Assembly: GCA_023395255.1 (NCBI GenBank)
Contig: JAEWZN010000006.1
Location: 1 to 64,000, forward strand
Length of the DNA stretch: 64,000 bases
Direction: 5' to 3'
Source: Deferribacteres bacterium
Lineage (GTDB): Bacteria > Chrysiogenota > Deferribacteres > Deferribacterales > Geovibrionaceae
The notes under the pieces were generated by a model, which was not told the origin of the DNA, searched no databases, and saw only the letters and a program-made list of their open reading frames with translations. The translations under genes were made by a program, and so were the position numbers. Within the stretch, counting starts at the first letter, position 1, and each line of letters opens with the position of its first letter. Below are positions 59,442 to 64,000 of the stretch, one piece after another.

Positions 59442-60515
59442 ATGATGATTAAAGCTTTTTTCGTATGCGTGTCAGTTTTTTTTCTTTCCGGTTTTTGCCT
59501 TGCCGCGGATCTTTCCGTGATGACGGGACAGATGATCATGGTAGGTGTCAAAGATACCTCCGCAGAAGGGATAGCTCTTGTTAAAGACCAGATAGCTAAG
59601 GGGAAAGTCGGCGGCGTGGTGCTTTATAAATACAATATTGAAAACCCTCGTCAGATAAGCAGTTTTAACAACAATTTAAAAGCTGCCGCCGGAAAGGGCT
59701 CTCCTGTCCTCTTCACAGCAGTGGATCAGGAAGGGGGAAAAGTCCAGCGTCTGGTGGCGGAAAAAGGGTTCAGAAGCTATCAATCCCACCGGGACACAGC
59801 GGGGAAACTCACTCCTGAGCAGGCTTTCAGGCAGTACTGTGAAATGGCTGCCGATTTGAGTGCGGCGGGCTTTAATGTGAATTTCGCTCCGTCAGCGGAT
59901 CTCAATGTAAATCAGGACTCACCGGTTATAGGCAGGCTGGGCAGAAGCTTCTCCGCTGATGCTGAAACTGTGGCGGCATACGCCGGAGAGTTCGTCAAAG
60001 CGCACAGCAAGGCGGGTATTGTGACTTCTTTGAAACATTTCCCCGGTCACGGCAGCGCACTGAACGATTCTCATCTGGGGTTTACTGATGTTACCGGAAC
60101 ATGGACAGAAAAAGAGCTTGAGCCCTTCCGGCTTCTCATAGACAAGGGGCTTGCCGTATCTGTTATGACAGCCCATGTTTTTAATGCTGAAATCGATCCG
60201 CTTTACCCCGCCACAATGTCAAAGAAACATCTTGATATTCTCCGCAGGGATATAGGCTATGACGGTGTGATATTCACGGACGACCTCCAGATGGGTGCGG
60301 TGAGGGATAACTTTTCTTTGGAGGAGGCTGTTGTCCGGGCTGTGCAGGCGGGGGCGGATGTGCTTGTTTATTCCAATTTCTTCTTCAATGATCCTGAGTT
60401 TCCGGAAAAAGCAGCAGAAATTATAAAAAAGGCTGTTGAAACGGGGCAGATCAGCATGGAAATGATTGAGCGCTCATACACAAGGATTATGAAACTTAAG
60501 CAGAATCTCCGTTAA
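59442..60515 (+). CDS. nagZ: glycoside hydrolase family 3 beta-N-acetylhexosaminidase (NagZ-like)
   Basis: A 357-residue GH3 enzyme that removes N-acetylglucosamine from muropeptides. AVDQEGGKVQRL (near 94), SLKHFPGHGSALNDSH (near 197, with the His-Asp acid/base loop) and IFTDDLQMGAV (near 280, nucleophile Asp) are diagnostic. An N-terminal signal peptide (MMIKAFFVCVSVFFLSGFCLA) predicts export, whereas classical NagZ is cytoplasmic, so this copy would work in the periplasm. ATG at 59442 or 59445. Confidence 0.88.
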   Translation: MMIKAFFVCVSVFFLSGFCLAADLSVMTGQMIMVGVKDTSAEGIALVKDQIAKGKVGGVVLYKYNIENPRQISSFNNNLKAAAGKGSPVLFTAVDQEGGKVQRLVAEKGFRSYQSHRDTAGKLTPEQAFRQYCEMAADLSAAGFNVNFAPSADLNVNQDSPVIGRLGRSFSADAETVAAYAGEFVKAHSKAGIVTSLKHFPGHGSALNDSHLGFTDVTGTWTEKELEPFRLLIDKGLAVSVMTAHVFNAEIDPLYPATMSKKHLDILRRDIGYDGVIFTDDLQMGAVRDNFSLEEAVVRAVQAGADVLVYSNFFFNDPEFPEKAAEIIKKAVETGQISMEMIERSYTRIMKLKQNLR

Positions 60516-61629
60516 AAGTTATCCCGATTATACTTCCGCTAAGCAGCCACATGAGCATCGCCACTTCGGAATCTCCCAGATTGTTCTCTGTCAGACCACA
60601 GAGAAGAAATACTAGAAAAGCAGCCAGAACTCCGTATGAATAAGGTATTCTCCGTTTAACCGCCTTAGCCAGTTCCTGCCCTATTGCACCGAGAAACAGC
60701 AGAAGAGCCGTAAGGCCTGTCAGCCCGTATATTGCCGCATGATGCAGGTATGAGTTATGCGCATGGGCCATTGATGCCAGAGGCTTATCCGTATATTTGC
60801 GGACATTTTTCTGAAAGTTGCCATAACCTACTCCGAATACAGGGTTATCTCTGATGATTTCAACAGATGTTTCCCATAAAACTATCCGTGTGCCTATTGA
60901 ACTGTTTGAAACTCTGTACTCCTTCGAAAATATTTTTCCGAAGCGTTCAGACAGCGAAGGGACAGTAAAAGCTGCCGCTGTGAACAGGGTACAGAGAATG
61001 AGGCTGTATACCAGTCCTTTGGTTTTGTATCTGGCGACAAGCATAACCGCTATGGCTAAAGGAAGAGAGAGCAGGGGGCCTCTTGAGCCGGACAAAAGCA
61101 GCGCAGAAAACATGACAGGAAGTGCAGTGCAGCAGAGCAGCCTGTCGTAACGGGATCTGAATTTATTTTCAATAACCGTGAACAGACAGAGAATCAGGAT
61201 GATTACTATACTGTTCCCGAAAGTAAGAGCATGTGTCATAAAGCCGTTTACCCTGTCAGCGTCCATGAAAAAATACTCGTAAATGGCATAAACGCCCGCG
61301 AAGCACCCTCCGGCGATTACAGAGAGAATAACAGTTCTCAGTCTCTCAGCATCGGTAACAAGGAACATTGCGGTAAAAAGAAATGCCATGCCCCAGAAGT
61401 TTCTCAGGGATTTTGTGTGCTCAAACTGGTTTTCCGTGAATAAAAATGTCAGCAGTATGCTTCCGTAGAGTATGCAGAAGAAAATAAACATCCTTGATTT
61501 GAAGAGGGAAAAATCACCTTCTTTGTAAATTATCCATGTTGTCCATATAATCATGATCCCAAGGAGAATCTGAGTGGCGCTTATGGAAACGGATTGAGAA
61601 AATCCGGTTAATGCAAGAATGTAGTTCAT
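60496..61629 (-). CDS. O-antigen ligase-family membrane protein
   Basis: A 377-residue polytopic protein with about eleven hydrophobic segments and the Wzy_C/O-antigen ligase signature: SRGPLLSLPLAIAVMLVARYKTKG (near 180) and IIRDNPVFGVGYGNF...HAHNSYLHHAAIYGLTGLTALLLF (near 255-310), containing the conserved arginine and His. It joins glycans to lipid A core or polymerises surface glycan. Its 3' end overlaps the nagZ end by 20 bases. Confidence 0.85.
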   Translation of the reverse strand: MNYILALTGFSQSVSISATQILLGIMIIWTTWIIYKEGDFSLFKSRMFIFFCILYGSILLTFLFTENQFEHTKSLRNFWGMAFLFTAMFLVTDAERLRTVILSVIAGGCFAGVYAIYEYFFMDADRVNGFMTHALTFGNSIVIILILCLFTVIENKFRSRYDRLLCCTALPVMFSALLLSGSRGPLLSLPLAIAVMLVARYKTKGLVYSLILCTLFTAAAFTVPSLSERFGKIFSKEYRVSNSSIGTRIVLWETSVEIIRDNPVFGVGYGNFQKNVRKYTDKPLASMAHAHNSYLHHAAIYGLTGLTALLLFLGAIGQELAKAVKRRIPYSYGVLAAFLVFLLCGLTENNLGDSEVAMLMWLLSGSIIGITFNGDSA

Positions 61630-61655
61630 CTGTCGGCTCCCCCGAAAGCTTATAT

Positions 61656-63296
61656 TTATCCGTTGAGTTCTTCGAGTACGCGCAGTATCTCAGGCAGAAG
61701 CTGTTTTTTTCTGGAAAGCACACCCGGCAGATCAAAGCAGCAGTCCTCCGTCCTGTTATAGGCGAGTATTTTCTCCGCCGCCTCAAAGCCGGTGGTGAGG
61801 AGTATGCTTCTTTCCATAATAATGTCTGTGACAAGGAGCATTCCCCAGTCCAGCCCTTTTTCATTTGTATTTATGCTTATTGCCTGAATCAGATTATTTT
61901 TGACTTCATCCATCTCCTGAAGGGTAACCACCTCGACCTGGCTTATGCCCACTTTGATGCCGTATTCTTCGTATATTTTGAAATCCGTGTTGATGATGCT
62001 TTGCGGGTCTCTGGTTTTAAGGCTGTCCGTGGCGGAGAATATCTCCACTCCGTATTCCTCGTAGTTTATTCCGGCGAGTTCAGCCAGCGCGCTTACCGCT
62101 CTTTTGTCCTCCTCGGTGGTTGTGGGAGATTTAAGGATGACGGTATCTGACAGTATGCCGGAAAGCAGGATGGAAGCTGTTTCCCTGTCTATCTCAACTC
62201 CGTTGATTATATACTGCTGATAAACAAGGGTGCATGTGCTGCCCACAGGTTTTGCGAAGAAGTGTATGGGTGTTTTCGTTTTGATAGTTCCCAGCCTGTG
62301 GTGGTCGACAATTTCGTGAATCAGTGCTGTTTCCGCACCGTCCACAGCTTGTGAAAGCTCATTGTGATCCATGAGGATAAGCCCCTTCTGGACTTTTTTT
62401 ATCAGATCAGAGCGTGTGATAATGCCTATGAGCCTGTTGTCCCTGAGCACCGGAAGCCCTTTATGGTCAATCTGGAGGAGCTTGTCCTTCACTTCCTCAA
62501 GGTAGTCCCCTTCGTCCACGGAAGGTATGTCGGTCTTCATTACTGCCTTGGTGGGTATGCTCAGCTGGAGGCGGCGCACTGTCTCGGCCGTGTCCAGTTC
62601 AGAGATAAAAACCCAGCCTTCGTAGCCTGAAAAATCAAGATCCACATCACTCTCGTCCCTTATTCCTGTGAGGATTATGGCGGGAAGCTGGCTTTTTACC
62701 GCATATTCAATTATGTCCCTGCGTTTGCCGACTATAAGCACTATGTCTTTTGATTTCTGAAGCTCCATTCTGGCCTTGAATCTGTCATAGGGCATTGCGC
62801 CGATCATCACCGTAGCCCTGAACTCTTCTCTTTTCCCTCTGACGTAGTTATATCCGCCTATGACCTTTTCGAAGTTTTCCGCCCTGAAATGAAATACGGG
62901 CTTTGTGGTTACATCTTTTGTAGCGAGGAAGTCCGAAAGCTCGAATATGCTTACTATTCCTTTAAATATATTCCCGCCTTCAACAACGGGAGTGATGCGT
63001 ATTTTAAGCTCGTCTATATTTCTGATTACGCCGAAAAGCGGTTCATTTTCATTGAGGGCTATTACCTGTCTGGTCATTACGTCACTGACTTTAGGGTAAA
63101 CATCTTTTATGAATACAGGGGGTGTTATTCCGAATTTATCAAAAATGAATCTTGTCTGTTTGTTAAGGTTTCCGCATCTGGCGGCGGTGTAGATATTTTC
63201 TTTATCCAGCTTGTTTTTGAGCTTTGCATATCCGTATGCGGAGGCTATGGAATCAGTATCAGGGTTTTTGTGTCCCACAACGTATATTTCGGGCAT
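61656..63296 (-). CDS. ppaC: manganese-dependent inorganic pyrophosphatase with CBS and DRTGG domains
   Basis: A 546-residue family II pyrophosphatase with a regulatory insert. GHKNPDTDSIASA (8-20) carries metal ligands, then CBS 1 (about 70-125), DRTGG-like domain (about 130-245), CBS 2 (about 250-305), and the DHH core resumes with DHNELSQ, IVDHHRLG and a DHHA2 domain (about 420-546). CBS pairs bind adenine nucleotides, DRTGG domains often diadenosine polyphosphates, giving allosteric control. The size equals the CBS-PPase class. Confidence 0.93.
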   Translation of the reverse strand: MPEIYVVGHKNPDTDSIASAYGYAKLKNKLDKENIYTAARCGNLNKQTRFIFDKFGITPPVFIKDVYPKVSDVMTRQVIALNENEPLFGVIRNIDELKIRITPVVEGGNIFKGIVSIFELSDFLATKDVTTKPVFHFRAENFEKVIGGYNYVRGKREEFRATVMIGAMPYDRFKARMELQKSKDIVLIVGKRRDIIEYAVKSQLPAIILTGIRDESDVDLDFSGYEGWVFISELDTAETVRRLQLSIPTKAVMKTDIPSVDEGDYLEEVKDKLLQIDHKGLPVLRDNRLIGIITRSDLIKKVQKGLILMDHNELSQAVDGAETALIHEIVDHHRLGTIKTKTPIHFFAKPVGSTCTLVYQQYIINGVEIDRETASILLSGILSDTVILKSPTTTEEDKRAVSALAELAGINYEEYGVEIFSATDSLKTRDPQSIINTDFKIYEEYGIKVGISQVEVVTLQEMDEVKNNLIQAISINTNEKGLDWGMLLVTDIIMERSILLTTGFEAAEKILAYNRTEDCCFDLPGVLSRKKQLLPEILRVLEELNG

Positions 63297-63359
63297 TCGT
63301 GCTACCTCTGTAAAATAATCTGAACGATAACAGGGAATACCTGTTAATGCAAGCAGACA

Positions 63360-63815
63360 TCAGGAAAAAATTTTATCCAGTGTTTCTTTCCTGTATGTAA
63401 AGATTTCATCCAGTTTTCGCTTAACATAAAGCATGTGCGCCAGCTCGCCCAGAAAACCGAAGGGTAGGATGTAGTCCACTATGTCGGTCATCTCTGTTCC
63501 GTTATCTGTTTCACGGAAAATGTGCTGGTGATGCCAGAATTTATATGGCCCGAATCTTTGCTCGTCCACAAAGAAGAACGGTTTTTCCGCGTGGGTTATT
63601 TCGGTAATCCACTGAACGGGAATCCCGCCGAAGGGGGTAATTGTGTAGCGGACAACCATTCCGGCGTATGTTTCCGGCGGGAGCTCTGTTCTGACCTTAA
63701 AGCCCAGCCACGGCGGCGTAATCTCCGCAAGTTTTGACGGATCACCGAAAAACTCCCATGCCCTGTTTATGTCAACAGGGAGCGTCTGTTTACGTATAAG
63801 TGTATGAAGTTTCAA
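63360..63815 (-). CDS. SRPBCC-family ligand-binding protein
   Basis: A 151-residue START/Bet v 1-like protein. The pattern LHTLIRKQTLPVDINRAWEFFGDPSKLAEITPPWLGF, MVVRYTITPFGGIPVQWITEITHAE, FVDEQRFGPYKFWHHQHIF and the C-terminal YRKETLDKIF is a widespread SRPBCC group of unknown ligand. I chose the TTG at 63815 because AAAGGGTGATG is positioned before it and the family normally begins (M)KLHTL; an ATG at 63857 would add 14 residues. Confidence 0.85.
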   Translation of the reverse strand: MKLHTLIRKQTLPVDINRAWEFFGDPSKLAEITPPWLGFKVRTELPPETYAGMVVRYTITPFGGIPVQWITEITHAEKPFFFVDEQRFGPYKFWHHQHIFRETDNGTEMTDIVDYILPFGFLGELAHMLYVKRKLDEIFTYRKETLDKIFS

Positions 63816-63857
63816 AACATCACCCTTTGTCTGACAAATTTCTGACATTTCTGCCAC

Positions 63858-64000
63858 AAGAGTATTAAACCCATAATTATTTTAAGATGTATAATCGATA
63901 GTACGGCAAAAAATTATAAAAATGAATGCCTGAAAATGCGCAGCGAAACGGCAAAATGAGGGGAAATCCTTTTAATTATGGAAAAAACGGGCGAAAAATC
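63858..64000. other. window end, no gene recognised
   Basis: AT-rich sequence upstream of the SRPBCC gene, probably holding its promoter and reaching toward a gene outside the window. Nothing specific could be identified. Confidence 0.4.

Noticed and set aside
1..64000. Insertion sequence, prophage or integrative element
   Set aside because: No transposase, integrase or phage gene was found, and the repeats present are short palindromes without coding capacity.

Overview
The window reads as chromosome of a Gram-negative, flagellated, respiring bacterium with moderate GC (high 40s percent by eye). Gene styles (mitochondrial-type citrate synthase, many sensory proteins with overlapping starts, CBS-type pyrophosphatase, RseA/RseB/DegP cell-envelope stress genes, sortase-like C-terminal tails on secreted proteases) fit Deferribacterota (Geovibrio/Denitrovibrio-like). 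That placement is inference; no database search was possible. There is no transposase, prophage or CRISPR array, and genes are dense on both strands.

Layout. 1-6.3 kb: rmuC, a decayed cobyric acid synthase-like gene paired with a siroheme-synthase-like gene, a small membrane protein, a nitrate/nitrite-type chemoreceptor, and a 600-bp noncoding stretch packed with hairpins. 6.3-14 kb: citrate synthase, a DMT exporter, RNase P RNA, a HEPN/MNT pair, a HAD phosphatase, and two tandem GntR/FCD regulators whose probable operator also precedes citrate synthase. 14-19 kb: purS-purQ-purL-purF. 19-23 kb: LysE exporter, PpiD-like foldase, SRP RNA and tRNA-Ser. 23-28.5 kb: sigma-E operon (sigma, anti-sigma, RseB-like, DegP-like) with a matching sigma-E promoter, then YajQ, carbonic anhydrase, RarD. 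28.5-31 kb: repeat-rich spacer, Tpx with a DMT permease, STAS-like protein.

30.9-35.5 kb holds a three-gene operon: CheY-like receiver, LuxP-type autoinducer-2 binding protein with every remembered ligand contact kept, and a LuxQ-like membrane sensor whose histidine kinase output is replaced by PAS-GGDEF-EAL. This looks like AI-2 sensing wired straight to cyclic di-GMP. Next come an orphan Cas6, a DEDDy exonuclease, a thioesterase, HtpG, a serine hydrolase, and two secreted proteases (trypsin-like and subtilisin-like) sharing a C-terminal sorting tail. 45-55.5 kb is a signalling block: a PilB/GspE ATPase operon with receiver/kinase genes, then three overlapping sensor-kinase genes, one a clear pseudokinase. 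55.6-64 kb: RNA methyltransferase, lipoproteins, an outer-membrane barrel, NagZ-like glycosidase, O-antigen ligase, CBS-pyrophosphatase and an SRPBCC protein.

The second main discovery is a dispersed noncoding element (full copies near 5.8, 6.1, 10.0 and 28.5 kb, fragments elsewhere). Each full copy has three hairpins joined by near-invariant linkers; stem sequences differ completely between copies but stay perfectly paired, and the outer hairpins carry GGA in the loop, often inside a CsrA/RsmE-type CANGGANG core. This is the signature of selected RNA structure and suggests a sponge or regulatory RNA element.
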